Positions 16,698-25,497 of a stretch of DNA of 64,000 nt are shown piece by piece. Numbering within the stretch: the first letter of the stretch is position 1; each line of letters starts with the position of its first letter. A model generated the notes under the pieces. It made no database searches and was not told the DNA's origin. It was given only the letters and a program-made list of their open reading frames with translations. The position numbers were made by a program, and so were the translations under genes. Origin of the DNA: Mycobacterium sp. BK086 (GTDB taxonomy: Bacteria; Actinomycetota; Actinomycetes; Mycobacteriales; Mycobacteriaceae); NCBI GenBank assembly GCA_004362315.1, contig SNWL01000008.1, positions 124,001 to 188,000 on the forward strand, read 5' to 3'.

Positions 16698-18118
16698 GAC
16701 GCGGTCACCGAAACCCGGGTCGAGGACGGAGTGCTCAATCCATGCACGGTTTTCTCCCAATAGAACGGTCTGAAGAACAGCTGGTACACCGCTTTGAACG
16801 CGGCTATCGATTGAAGAACCCAATACCCGGGTGCCAGGAGGGCAGCCCACCAGAGCTGTGGCTTGCCCATCGCGACAACGGCGATGAGTCCGACGAACAG
16901 TGACATCGGCGCCGCCAGCATGAACAGCACCAGGCACAGGTAATAGGTGAGTGGCGGGAACATCAGTGTGACGGCGTGCGGGCGACCGATGATCCAGACC
17001 GCCATCGTCGACCACAGCAGCAGGTTGGAGGCGTTGGCCAGCGGAATCGCGCCGGTCATGTTGATCAACCGCAGCGTGGGGAGGATGCCGACTTCTTTAC
17101 GCAGTTGTCCGGGGCGTCGCAGGTGCACGATCATCGTCTGCAGGTAGCCCTTGTACCACCGAGACCGCTGCCGGATCCAGTTGATCAGGTCAGCGTTGGC
17201 TTCTTCGAGCGTCAGCGAGTCCAAAATCATTGTGCGGTAGCCATTTCGGGCAAGGCGAACGCCGAGATCAGCGTCTTCGGTGACGTTGTGTTCGTCCCAT
17301 CCGCCGATGTCGTGCCACACCTGTGTCCGCATGTGATTGGACGTGCCACCCAGGGGCACCACGCAGCGCGCCTTCTCGACCGCAGGCAGGACGGCGCCGA
17401 ACCATTGGTCGTACTCCATCGAGAACCAGCGGGTGAGCAGGTTCTGGGATTCGTTGAAGTAGCCGAGTCGGGCCTGAAGGCATCCGACATCCGCTGGCAG
17501 CCGGCGGAACGCCACCACAGCGCGCCGCAGCTGCAGCGGGTCCGGAATGTCTTCGGCGTCGTAGATGGTGACCATCTCGCCGCGGAGCCCGGCCAGCGAC
17601 ATCCCGTAGTTGCACGCCTTCGGCTTCGTCTTGGGCAGGCTGTGCGGGACGAGGACGACTCGGATTCCCTTGATCGGCAACAGATGAAGCGCAGCCTGGG
17701 TGGCGATGTCGTCGTCCTCGACGAGCAACAGCACTTCCAGCTTGTCGTGCGGGTAGTTCAGGTTGCCAACGCCGTCGAGGAGGTTCTGGACGATCTCTGG
17801 TTCCTGGTAGACCGGCAGCAGCACGGTGTAGACGGGGAGATCGTCGTCGGCCACCGCCAGGGCGTCTTCGTCGCTGACCGACACCATCGCCAGCGAACGG
17901 ATTCCCCGCAGCATCAACATGTTCCGGTCGATGGTGGACACGAGATACAGCGCTGCCGCGATCAGGGTCAGGATCGGGGGGACCGCGCGGGGAAAGGCCA
18001 CGATGGCGGCGACGGTGACGGCGCCGAGCAGCAGCAGCACGAGCAGGGTTCGGGTGCCAAGCGCGGTGCGGGCAGACAGATGTGGCGCCAGCACGGCGGA
18101 CGGCATGTTCTCAGGCAC
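16694..18118 (-). CDS. BcsA-like processive family 2 glycosyltransferase without PilZ
   Basis: This 474-residue inner-membrane GT2 has two N-terminal helices, a cytosolic catalytic domain and four or more C-terminal helices. Processive-synthase motifs are visible: VEDDD near 134, YDAED at 186-190, TED at 280-282 and QRSRW at 317-321, the Q/RxxRW acceptor motif of cellulose, chitin and hyaluronan synthases. It lacks the C-terminal PilZ domain of BcsA, so direct c-di-GMP control is unlikely. It overlaps the upstream gene by 8 bp and the BcsB-like gene by ATGA. The substrate is a nucleotide sugar, perhaps UDP-glucose, but this is not determined. Confidence 0.85.
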   Translation of the reverse strand: MPENMPSAVLAPHLSARTALGTRTLLVLLLLGAVTVAAIVAFPRAVPPILTLIAAALYLVSTIDRNMLMLRGIRSLAMVSVSDEDALAVADDDLPVYTVLLPVYQEPEIVQNLLDGVGNLNYPHDKLEVLLLVEDDDIATQAALHLLPIKGIRVVLVPHSLPKTKPKACNYGMSLAGLRGEMVTIYDAEDIPDPLQLRRAVVAFRRLPADVGCLQARLGYFNESQNLLTRWFSMEYDQWFGAVLPAVEKARCVVPLGGTSNHMRTQVWHDIGGWDEHNVTEDADLGVRLARNGYRTMILDSLTLEEANADLINWIRQRSRWYKGYLQTMIVHLRRPGQLRKEVGILPTLRLINMTGAIPLANASNLLLWSTMAVWIIGRPHAVTLMFPPLTYYLCLVLFMLAAPMSLFVGLIAVVAMGKPQLWWAALLAPGYWVLQSIAAFKAVYQLFFRPFYWEKTVHGLSTPSSTRVSVTAS

Positions 18119-19760
18119 GTCTTGGCGCTCCGGCGGACAGGACGTCGGAGACGACCTGCCTGGCCCGCACGGTGACCAGCGGATCGGCGACGACGGAGGG
18201 GCTGGCTTGTTGGCGCGTGAGCCATAGCGCGGGGCCGGTCACGACGTCGTGCACCGTGAGCATGGCAGGCAGTGGCGGTGCGGCCTTGGAGACCGGGTCC
18301 TGATTGAGCACGACGAACACCTGCTGGTATTTGTCGCCCGCACGCCACAGCCAGGTGATCGCGTACCACTGGCTGGCGTCGGCGTCGGTGACGGACGACG
18401 AGTCGCTGCCGACGACACGCCCTTGTGGCACAGCGACATTGCCGAGGTTGATCGGTGCGTAATTGGGTGTGACGGCGGCGGGATACCAGACGACGTCGCG
18501 GTAGGCGCGCAGGGCTTCGAGGTTGTCGTCGGTGATCACATCGACCGCGGCCTGCGGATAACCGTCTCGGGCGGGCACGGTGTAGCGGGTGAAGCTGGCG
18601 TCGTTCCCGAGATAGCGATGGATGAAGCCGAAGTGCTGTGTGGGCACCAACCCCGACACCGTCTGCCAATTGGCGCGTGCCACTGCCGGCGATGACGCGC
18701 CGGCCAGGTTCGCGCTGTTGAGCACGAGCAGCAGGACCGATACCGCCGCGAGCAGTCCGACCGAGAGGAATGAGCGCCGCGGTACCGGCGTGTGCTCGAC
18801 GTGCAGCTCCCACTGGCGCCGAGCGCCGAAGGCGTTCAGTGCCACGAACGACGCCACCGGCACCACTCCGGCGGACACGGCCACCGAAGCGATCAGTGGG
18901 ACGTGCGCGAGAGCCATCGCGCAGGTGACACCGAAGAGGGCGGTTGCCATCGTGGCGGCCAACCGCCAGGCCAAGGCGTGTTGGCGCCCGGCCAGGAACA
19001 CCGCGATCGCGCCGACGGCAGCGGCGACCGACGACGACGCGACGGTCGATCCGCCGAGCGCCGCGGTGAGCATCAGGTAGGGCACCGGTGTGACAGTGCA
19101 CAGGGCGAACAGCCACAGCGGCCACTTGTTGGCGACCCGCCGAACGCCGAACAAGATGGTGCCCGCGACTGCGGTCCAGATGACGGCACCGATCAGGGGC
19201 AGGTGCCACAGGCCGGACAACGTCGGCAGGCGATGTTCCATCAGGAAGCGCAAGAGCAGTGCGAGGCCGCCGACTATCCCGGCCAGGATCCAGTCCGCCT
19301 CGGCGTCGCCCACTCCGCGCGGCGGCGCTGAGCAGCCGAACGCGACCATGGCCAGCAGGATTGGCAGCACGGCGAGGTAGGCGATCGGCGCGCCGCCCGC
19401 GATCGAGCGCGCGACCTCGAAGAAGATGCCGCCGAACGCGACGAGGGTGAACGCCAGCAGCAATGCCATCCGGCGCATGTGCCGCAGGGACGGCAACGTC
19501 CGCCGGTAGTGACGAGCTCGTGCCCGACTGGCCCGGCCGGCTTGCAGGGGGAGGGCAGGTGTCCCGACTAGGTTCAGCGTGAGCGAATCGCGGTGGTCGC
19601 TCACCAGCGCCGCCGAGGAGGCGCCTACCGGGATCGGGACCGTGTGGGGCTCGGAGGAGCTCGGCAGGGTCTTGGCCTTGCGGCCGGCCCAGCCGGCTGC
19701 GCGGGTCCGCAGAGGTGCGTGGGTGATGCGGTCGTCAGTGAGATCTGCGTACGTCGTCAC
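18111..19760 (-). CDS. Polytopic membrane protein of unknown family with an extracytoplasmic C-terminal domain
   Basis: This 549-residue protein is the first gene of the four-gene operon. It starts at GTG 19760 with a good GAAGGAAG ribosome site. A 95-residue basic, low-complexity cytosolic N-terminus is followed by about eight or nine helices (residues about 97-345). A roughly 200-residue exported domain ends the protein (HFGFIHRYLGNDASFTRYTVPARDG... DVVWYPAAVTPNYAPINLGN). The layout loosely recalls exosortase-partner (EpsI-like) proteins, but I see no exosortase catalytic motif, so no family is assigned. Coupling to the GT2 argues for a part in synthesis or export of its glycan. Confidence 0.6.
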   Translation of the reverse strand: MTTYADLTDDRITHAPLRTRAAGWAGRKAKTLPSSSEPHTVPIPVGASSAALVSDHRDSLTLNLVGTPALPLQAGRASRARARHYRRTLPSLRHMRRMALLLAFTLVAFGGIFFEVARSIAGGAPIAYLAVLPILLAMVAFGCSAPPRGVGDAEADWILAGIVGGLALLLRFLMEHRLPTLSGLWHLPLIGAVIWTAVAGTILFGVRRVANKWPLWLFALCTVTPVPYLMLTAALGGSTVASSSVAAAVGAIAVFLAGRQHALAWRLAATMATALFGVTCAMALAHVPLIASVAVSAGVVPVASFVALNAFGARRQWELHVEHTPVPRRSFLSVGLLAAVSVLLLVLNSANLAGASSPAVARANWQTVSGLVPTQHFGFIHRYLGNDASFTRYTVPARDGYPQAAVDVITDDNLEALRAYRDVVWYPAAVTPNYAPINLGNVAVPQGRVVGSDSSSVTDADASQWYAITWLWRAGDKYQQVFVVLNQDPVSKAAPPLPAMLTVHDVVTGPALWLTRQQASPSVVADPLVTVRARQVVSDVLSAGAPRRA

Positions 19761-20056
19761 ACCGCTTCCTTCGCCCCGAAGTGTTTGCGCAATCCCCTGG
19801 CATACTTTGAATACAACTGGCTGGTGTGCAACTCAGGTGCTCAACGCACTAAATGCCTCGGAAATCATACAAATCCCGGCCAGATTCCGCACCCTTTGGC
19901 TCATTTTTCATAATTTGCCATATCTGCATGTCTGTGAACGTCTCTTAATTAACTCCTAAGTAATTTCGCTGGCGGGCTCGTGCCGGAAGGCCCTCGCTGC
20001 CGTCGCGGTGAGGTGTCCGGGTGTCACATCGATCGCGGTTACGGAAAGCTGTTGGG
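19761..20056. other. AT-rich divergent intergenic region between the BcsA/B-like operon and pta
   Basis: This gene-free stretch of about 296 bp is visibly AT-rich against its surroundings, especially 19855-19965 (for example TTAATTAACTCCTAAGTAA). It must hold the promoters of the minus-strand glycan operon and of pta. No single convincing -35/-10 pair or operator stands out. Small ORFs here run through it without coding character. Confidence 0.5.
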
Positions 20057-22126
20057 GTGACCGCCGCCCCCACCACGTCGATCTATATCGCGTCGCCCGA
20101 GGGTGACACCGGTAAGTCCACCGTCGCGCTCGGAATCCTGCACCGGCTGACCGCGATGGTGCCGAGGGCGGGGGTGTTCCGTCCGATCACGCGCCGAGAG
20201 AATCGCGACTACATCCTGGAGTTGTTGCTGGCGCACAGTAACGCCGGCCTGACGTACGAGGAATGCGTCGGCGTGACGTATCAGCGATTGCACGCCGATC
20301 CGGACGGAGCGATCGCCGACATCGTCGACCGCTATCACGAAGTGGCGGCGCGCTGTGATGCGGTCGTGATCGTCGGATCGGACTACACCGACGTTGCTAC
20401 GCCGACCGAGCTGAGCGTGAACGCCCGCATCGCGGCCAACTTGGGCGCGCCGGTTCTGCTCTCGGTGCGCGCCCGCGATCGCTCCCCGCAGGAGGTCGCC
20501 GAAGTCATCGAGTTGTGCCTGGCCGAGCTGGCCACTCAGCACGCCCACACGGCGGCCGTGGTGGCCAACCGCGCCGATCCGGCCAAGCTCCACGCGGTGG
20601 CCGAGGCCTGCGCCAACCTGGGGCCGCGCGTGTACGTCATCCCTGAGGAGCCACTCCTGGTGGCACCGACGGTCGCCGACCTCAGCCATGCGGTCGACGG
20701 CGTTCTGGTGCACGGCGACGAATCGCTGCTCGGTCGCGAAGTGATGGGAGTGCTCGTGGCGGGGATGACCGCCGAGCACTGTCTGGAACGGCTCACCGAG
20801 GGCGTCGCCGTCATCACCCCAGGTGACCGCTCCGACGTGGTGCTGGCCGTCACCAGCGCGCATGCCGCCGAAGGCTTTCCCTCGCTGTCGGCGATCATCC
20901 TCAACGGCGGGTTACCGCTGCATCGCTCGATCGCCGAATTGGTGACGGGGCTCGGGCTACGACTGCCGATCATCGCCACCGACCTCGGCACGTTCGAGAC
21001 CGCCAGTGCGGTGGCCGGGACCCGCGGCAGGGTGACAGCGACCTCACAGCGCAAGATCGACACCGCGATCGCGCTGATGGAGCGCTATGTCGACATCGAC
21101 GACCTGCAGGACCGGCTCAGTCTGCCGATCCCCACGGTGACGACGCCGCAGATGTTCACCTATCAACTCATGGAGCGGGCGAGCGCCGATCGCAAGCGCA
21201 TCGTTCTGCCGGAAGGGGACGAGGACCGGATCCTGCATGCGGCCGGCCGCCTGTTGCTCCGCGGTGTCGCCGACCTGACGATTCTGGGCGAGGAGGCTCA
21301 AGTCCGTTCCCGCGCAGCAGAACTGGGCGTCGATCTGAGCAAGGCGGCCGTTCTGAACCCGCGCACCAGCGAGCTCTGCGACGAGTTCGCCGCGCAATAC
21401 GCCCAGCTTCGAAAGGCCAAGGGCGTAACGTTGGAGCAAGCCCGCGAGACCATGCACGACGTGTCGTATTTCGGAACAATGTTGGTGCACAACGGCATTG
21501 TCGACGGCATGGTCTCCGGTGCCGCGCACACCACGGCGCACACCGTGCGGCCCGCCCTCGAGATCATCAGGACTCGGCCCGATGTTTCGACGGTGTCCAG
21601 CATCTTCCTGATGTGCCTTGCCGATCGGGTCCTCGCCTACGGCGACTGCGCAATCGTGCCCGACCCGACCGCAGAACAACTTGCCGACATCGCGATCAGC
21701 TCCGCGCGCACCGCCGCGCAGTTCGGCATCGATCCGAGGGTGGCGATGCTGTCGTATTCCACGGGCGACTCGGGTAGCGGCAGTGGTGTCGAGAAGGTCA
21801 GGACCGCAACCGAATTGGTCCGGGAACGGGCACCCGAGCTCTTGGTGGAAGGTCCGATCCAGTATGACGCCGCCGTCGATCCGACCGTGGCCGCGGCCAA
21901 GATGCCGGGTTCCGCGGTGGCCGGCCGTGCGACCGTCCTGATCTTCCCGGACCTGAACACCGGCAACAACACCTATAAGGCGGTGCAGCGCAGCGCGGGC
22001 GCCATTGCCATCGGTCCGGTGTTGCAGGGACTCAACAAACCCGTCAACGATCTCTCGCGTGGCGCGCTCGTCGATGACATCGTCAATACCGTCGCGATCA
22101 CCGCAATCCAAGCCCAGGGGGCCTGA
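20057..22126 (+). CDS. pta: Phosphate acetyltransferase
   Basis: This 689-residue two-domain Pta interconverts acetyl-CoA and acetyl-phosphate with AckA. The N-terminal P-loop/BioD-like domain has SPEGDTGKSTVALGILHRL, a DRTGG-type middle domain follows, and the C-terminal PTA_PTB catalytic domain runs from about residue 360 (RIVLPEGDEDRILHA ... LIFPDLNTGNNTYKAVQRS). GTG 20057 is preferred to 20021 because it gives the same N-terminal length as the M. tuberculosis enzyme (about 690 aa). In M. tuberculosis pta and ackA are adjacent; here the partner is 15 kb away. Confidence 0.94.
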   Translation: MTAAPTTSIYIASPEGDTGKSTVALGILHRLTAMVPRAGVFRPITRRENRDYILELLLAHSNAGLTYEECVGVTYQRLHADPDGAIADIVDRYHEVAARCDAVVIVGSDYTDVATPTELSVNARIAANLGAPVLLSVRARDRSPQEVAEVIELCLAELATQHAHTAAVVANRADPAKLHAVAEACANLGPRVYVIPEEPLLVAPTVADLSHAVDGVLVHGDESLLGREVMGVLVAGMTAEHCLERLTEGVAVITPGDRSDVVLAVTSAHAAEGFPSLSAIILNGGLPLHRSIAELVTGLGLRLPIIATDLGTFETASAVAGTRGRVTATSQRKIDTAIALMERYVDIDDLQDRLSLPIPTVTTPQMFTYQLMERASADRKRIVLPEGDEDRILHAAGRLLLRGVADLTILGEEAQVRSRAAELGVDLSKAAVLNPRTSELCDEFAAQYAQLRKAKGVTLEQARETMHDVSYFGTMLVHNGIVDGMVSGAAHTTAHTVRPALEIIRTRPDVSTVSSIFLMCLADRVLAYGDCAIVPDPTAEQLADIAISSARTAAQFGIDPRVAMLSYSTGDSGSGSGVEKVRTATELVRERAPELLVEGPIQYDAAVDPTVAAAKMPGSAVAGRATVLIFPDLNTGNNTYKAVQRSAGAIAIGPVLQGLNKPVNDLSRGALVDDIVNTVAITAIQAQGA

Positions 22127-22200
22127 CCCGCGTTTTCGCGCACGTAGTGTGGCCAGTCCCGATAGCATGGCCTTTCGTCCTGGATGGGTGGGGATCAAGG

Positions 22201-23349
22201 GTGGGGGTCAGCGTGACGACGAGTAGCCGCCCAGGCGGTGATGGCTCCCCATCGCTGCGGTTTGCCTTCTTCACCGAGCTGTGTCTGCCGAGTATCGGCG
22301 GGCAGGAAATCTTCTTTCTCGAGCTGGGCGAGACGCTGGTCCGGCGGGGGCACGCGGTCGACATTTATTGCATCGGGCACGAACCGGGACTTTCCGCCAA
22401 CGAGACGATCAACGGTGTGCAGGTCCATCGGAATCCCAACGGTGGGCACTACAAGAACCCCAGGATCAAGGCGCTGCGGCGCGACTGGTCCGACATCGCG
22501 AAGTACAGCGCCGGGATACGCAAAGTTGCCAAGAGCGGACGCCACGACTTCTATCTGCTGAACCAGTGGCCCCTCATGCATGTGGCGGCGTTGCCGAATC
22601 GGGTCCGTAAGCGTAGTGGCTTGCACTGGTGTGAGATCCGTGAAGATCCACTCCTGCGCGCACTGCAGGCGACACTTCCGCGGACGGTCAGTTCCAGCTT
22701 CGCCATCAGTGCATCGGTCGCGCAGGGAATTCTGGATGCGTCAGGGCGCCCGACGTTGGTCTTGCCGAGCGGAATCCAGCTCGAGCGGTACCGGTCGAAG
22801 CCGCGCAGCGAACGTTCCGGGGTGCTGGCCGTCGGACGGGTGGCGCCACACAAGAATCTCGAACTACTCATCGACGCGTTCGGTTTGGCGGCCGCGCGCG
22901 GCCTGACCGGTGATCTGACGATCGGCGGCGACGGGCCGGCACGAAGCGATGTCGAGGCCTACGCCCGCCAGTCGCCGGTCGCCGACCGCATCCACGTGCT
23001 GGGGTCGGTCACCGAAGAGAAGAAGATCGAACTGCTCTCGCAAGCCTCGATTCTGGGCATGCCGAGCAAGCGTGAAGGATTCCCGCGGGTGATCACCGAG
23101 GCAATGGCCAGCGGTCTGCCCGTGGTCACCGGTCGCTTCCCCGAGAATGGCTCGACGGCCATCGTGTCTCAATACAGCTCGGGCATCGTCTGCGGAACAG
23201 AGCCCGCCGAATTCGCCGACGCACTGCTGGCCGTGGAAGCCGAGTGGGATGGCTATTCGCGCGCAGGACTCGCCGCCGCCCAGACACTGGACTGGTCGGA
23301 TATCGCACGCACGCTCGAGGAGCGGGTACGTGAAGTGATCGCCCACTGA
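22201..23349 (+). CDS. GT4-family glycosyltransferase (GT-B fold)
   Basis: This GT-B enzyme has about 382 residues. The N-terminal domain has FTELCLPSIGGQEIFFLELGETLVRRGHAVDIY. The C-terminal nucleotide-sugar domain has GVLAVGRVAPHKNLELLIDAF, IGGDGPARSDVEAY and the E-x7-E motif EGFPRVITEAMASGLPVV. It retains its anomeric configuration by family rule; the donor is unknown. GTG 22201 or 22213 are both plausible starts, and the longer frame from 22147 reaches into the likely promoter (TAGCAT near 22162). It is the first gene of the plus-strand glycan operon after pta. Confidence 0.86.
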   Translation: MGVSVTTSSRPGGDGSPSLRFAFFTELCLPSIGGQEIFFLELGETLVRRGHAVDIYCIGHEPGLSANETINGVQVHRNPNGGHYKNPRIKALRRDWSDIAKYSAGIRKVAKSGRHDFYLLNQWPLMHVAALPNRVRKRSGLHWCEIREDPLLRALQATLPRTVSSSFAISASVAQGILDASGRPTLVLPSGIQLERYRSKPRSERSGVLAVGRVAPHKNLELLIDAFGLAAARGLTGDLTIGGDGPARSDVEAYARQSPVADRIHVLGSVTEEKKIELLSQASILGMPSKREGFPRVITEAMASGLPVVTGRFPENGSTAIVSQYSSGIVCGTEPAEFADALLAVEAEWDGYSRAGLAAAQTLDWSDIARTLEERVREVIAH

Positions 23350-23381
23350 CGGCCGAATCGGCAGATCGGGAAGGAAAGCGC

Positions 23382-24332
23382 ATGCGAGTTCTGGTAACGG
23401 GTGGCGCCGGCTTCGTCGGCAAGGAGTTGGTCGGCATCCTTCGCGATCAATCCGAGCTGTTGGTGGTCGACATGTTGCGCTACGGCATGCCCGATTGGTT
23501 GGAGCGGCCCGACGGATTTCAGTTCAGCCGCACCGACATCCGCGATGCCGGTGCCGTCGCCGAGGTGGTCGGCGGTTTCGCGCCCGACGTCGTCGTGCAC
23601 CTCGCCGCGATTCACTACATCCCGGAGTGCGACAAGGATCCGGCAAATGCGGTGGCCACCAACGTCACCGGCACCGTCAACATGCTGGCCGCGTGCGCCC
23701 CGGGTACCCGGTTCGTCTTCGCGAGCAGTGGGGCGGTGTACAAGCCCGACGAGGCGCCGCACCAGGAGTTGACGTCGGTTGTCGAGCCCGCCGATATCTA
23801 CGGCTTCACCAAACTGCATGGCGAGGCCTACGTGCGATCCCTGGCCACCAGCAGGCAGCTCACGGGCGTCAATGTCCGGCTGTTCAACGTGATCGGCCCT
23901 GGCGAGACGAACCCACACCTGTTGCCTGCGCTCATGGATCAGCTCCGCAATGGCTCCGACGTCCTCGAGGTCGGAAACACTTGGCCCAAGCGCGATTACA
24001 TCGACGTCGTCGACGCCGCGGGTGGCTTCGCCGCTGCGGCTCTGGGTGACGGGCCCGGGCCCGGCGAATGCGAAACCGTGAATTTGTCCAGTGGTGACCA
24101 GTATTCGGTCGATGAGATTCTCGAACGGCTGCAGACGGTGCTCGGGCTGAAGTTCGAGGTGCGGCAGAGTCCGGATCGGATGAGAGCGGTCGATCGCCCG
24201 TTCCTGGGCGCTGACATCAGTCGCATCGGGGACAAGTTCGGCTGGACCCCTCAGTACAGCCTCGAGTCCAGTCTGGAGCGTGCGTGGGCCAGCCGCGACT
24301 CGCTGCCCGACCTGCGCGGCCGACTGAAGTAG
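23382..24332 (+). CDS. NAD-dependent epimerase/dehydratase (extended SDR, nucleotide-sugar type)
   Basis: This 316-residue protein has the Rossmann motif VTGGAGFVGKELV, HLAAIHYIPECDKDP, the catalytic serine region FASSGAVYKP and YGFTK (Tyr-x-x-x-Lys). The family contains UDP-glucose 4-epimerases and 4,6-dehydratases, so this enzyme probably makes a donor sugar for the cluster. The retained LFNVIGPGETNPHLLPALM segment fits sugar-nucleotide epimerases. It lies 32 bp after GT4 and 14 bp before the next glycosyltransferase. Confidence 0.86.
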   Translation: MRVLVTGGAGFVGKELVGILRDQSELLVVDMLRYGMPDWLERPDGFQFSRTDIRDAGAVAEVVGGFAPDVVVHLAAIHYIPECDKDPANAVATNVTGTVNMLAACAPGTRFVFASSGAVYKPDEAPHQELTSVVEPADIYGFTKLHGEAYVRSLATSRQLTGVNVRLFNVIGPGETNPHLLPALMDQLRNGSDVLEVGNTWPKRDYIDVVDAAGGFAAAALGDGPGPGECETVNLSSGDQYSVDEILERLQTVLGLKFEVRQSPDRMRAVDRPFLGADISRIGDKFGWTPQYSLESSLERAWASRDSLPDLRGRLK

Positions 24333-24346
24333 GAGGCACGTAACCG

Positions 24347-25492
24347 ATGGAGGACGGCACCGAAGTCGACTTGCTGTTTGATGTACGACACATCAATCAG
24401 AGCGGGATCGGTACCTACATCGTCACCCAGTTGCCCTGCCTTCAGGACGTTTTCGCCGAACACGGACTCGCCCTTGCCGTCCTGGCCAACCAGGCCAGCC
24501 GGCCGGCGGTGGATGAACGCACGCGGGTTGTGCTGTCCCACCCCCAGGATGCGCCGATGTATTCGATGCAGGAGCAGAAGGCGTGGGCGAACGCACTGAG
24601 TGCCACTCGGCCCCGGGCCATGTGGGTGCCGCACTACCCGTTCCCGGTGTCGCTGCTGGCACCGGCGAACCGGGGTGTGCGCAGTTTTGTCACCGTCCAC
24701 GACACTCTGCACATCATGCCGCGCGAGATCAACGACCAGCCGCTGCCCAAGCGGATGTATGCCCGCACCATGTTGACCCTGGATGCTCGGCGCGCCACGA
24801 AGATCTTCACGCCGTCGCACGCGACGGCGAAGACTCTGCTCGCCGCACGGCCGTCGGCGCGGGTGCTGGTCACCCCGCTCGGACTCGACGAAATCTGGTT
24901 TGAGCCAGTCGATCCGAGCCTCTCGCCGGTGCAGAGTCCCTACATCGTCTACGTCGGCAACACGAAGTGGCACAAGAATCTGACGGTTCTGCTCGAGGCG
25001 TTCGAGCAGGTCGCCGATTCGATCCCGCACAAGCTGGTGATCGCCGGGGGAGGGGAGGTGGTGAAGACGGTCGACAGCCGTGTCGACGCGCTGGCCTCGA
25101 GGCGCCCGGACCGCATCGTCATCAGCGGCCGACTTGACTTCTCCGCGCTGCGCTCGCTGGTCGCCGGAGCCGACCTGTTGGTCATGCCATCACTGCACGA
25201 AGGCGTCGGACTGCCACCGCTGGAGGCAATGGCGTCGCACACGGCGGTTCTGTCGTCGCGCATTCCCGCGCTGGAAGAAACCTGTGGAGACGGGGCTGAC
25301 TACTTCGATCCTCGGGATCCCCGCGAGTTGGCCGGGCTGCTGCGCACCTACTGCGGCGATGCCGAAGCCCGAACCGCATTGGCGGAGCGGGGTTTCGCTC
25401 ACGTGACGCAACGGCAGTCGCGGATCTCGTTGCCCGCCACGGCCGAGGCGATATGCGCTGAGCTGGCGAAATCACGCGGTGGGCTAAGGTAG
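24347..25492 (+). CDS. GT4-family glycosyltransferase
   Basis: This 381-residue GT-B enzyme starts at ATG 24347 with AGGAGG ten bases upstream. The N-terminal part (LLFDVRHINQSGIGTYIVTQLP) is the acceptor domain. The C-terminal part has YVGNTKWHKNLTVLLEAFEQV and the E-x7-E motif EGVGLPPLEAMA. WVPHYPFPVSLLAPANRG and FVTVHDTLHIMPRE are typical of mannosyl- or rhamnosyltransferase-like GT4 members, but the donor is not assignable. Confidence 0.87.
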   Translation: MEDGTEVDLLFDVRHINQSGIGTYIVTQLPCLQDVFAEHGLALAVLANQASRPAVDERTRVVLSHPQDAPMYSMQEQKAWANALSATRPRAMWVPHYPFPVSLLAPANRGVRSFVTVHDTLHIMPREINDQPLPKRMYARTMLTLDARRATKIFTPSHATAKTLLAARPSARVLVTPLGLDEIWFEPVDPSLSPVQSPYIVYVGNTKWHKNLTVLLEAFEQVADSIPHKLVIAGGGEVVKTVDSRVDALASRRPDRIVISGRLDFSALRSLVAGADLLVMPSLHEGVGLPPLEAMASHTAVLSSRIPALEETCGDGADYFDPRDPRELAGLLRTYCGDAEARTALAERGFAHVTQRQSRISLPATAEAICAELAKSRGGLR

Positions 25493-25497
25493 CGCAG

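Noticed and set aside
16698..17015. N-terminal extension of the first BcsB-like protein to 17015
   Set aside because: It would place 106 non-hydrophobic residues before a clear signal peptide and overlap the GT2 gene by over 300 bp.
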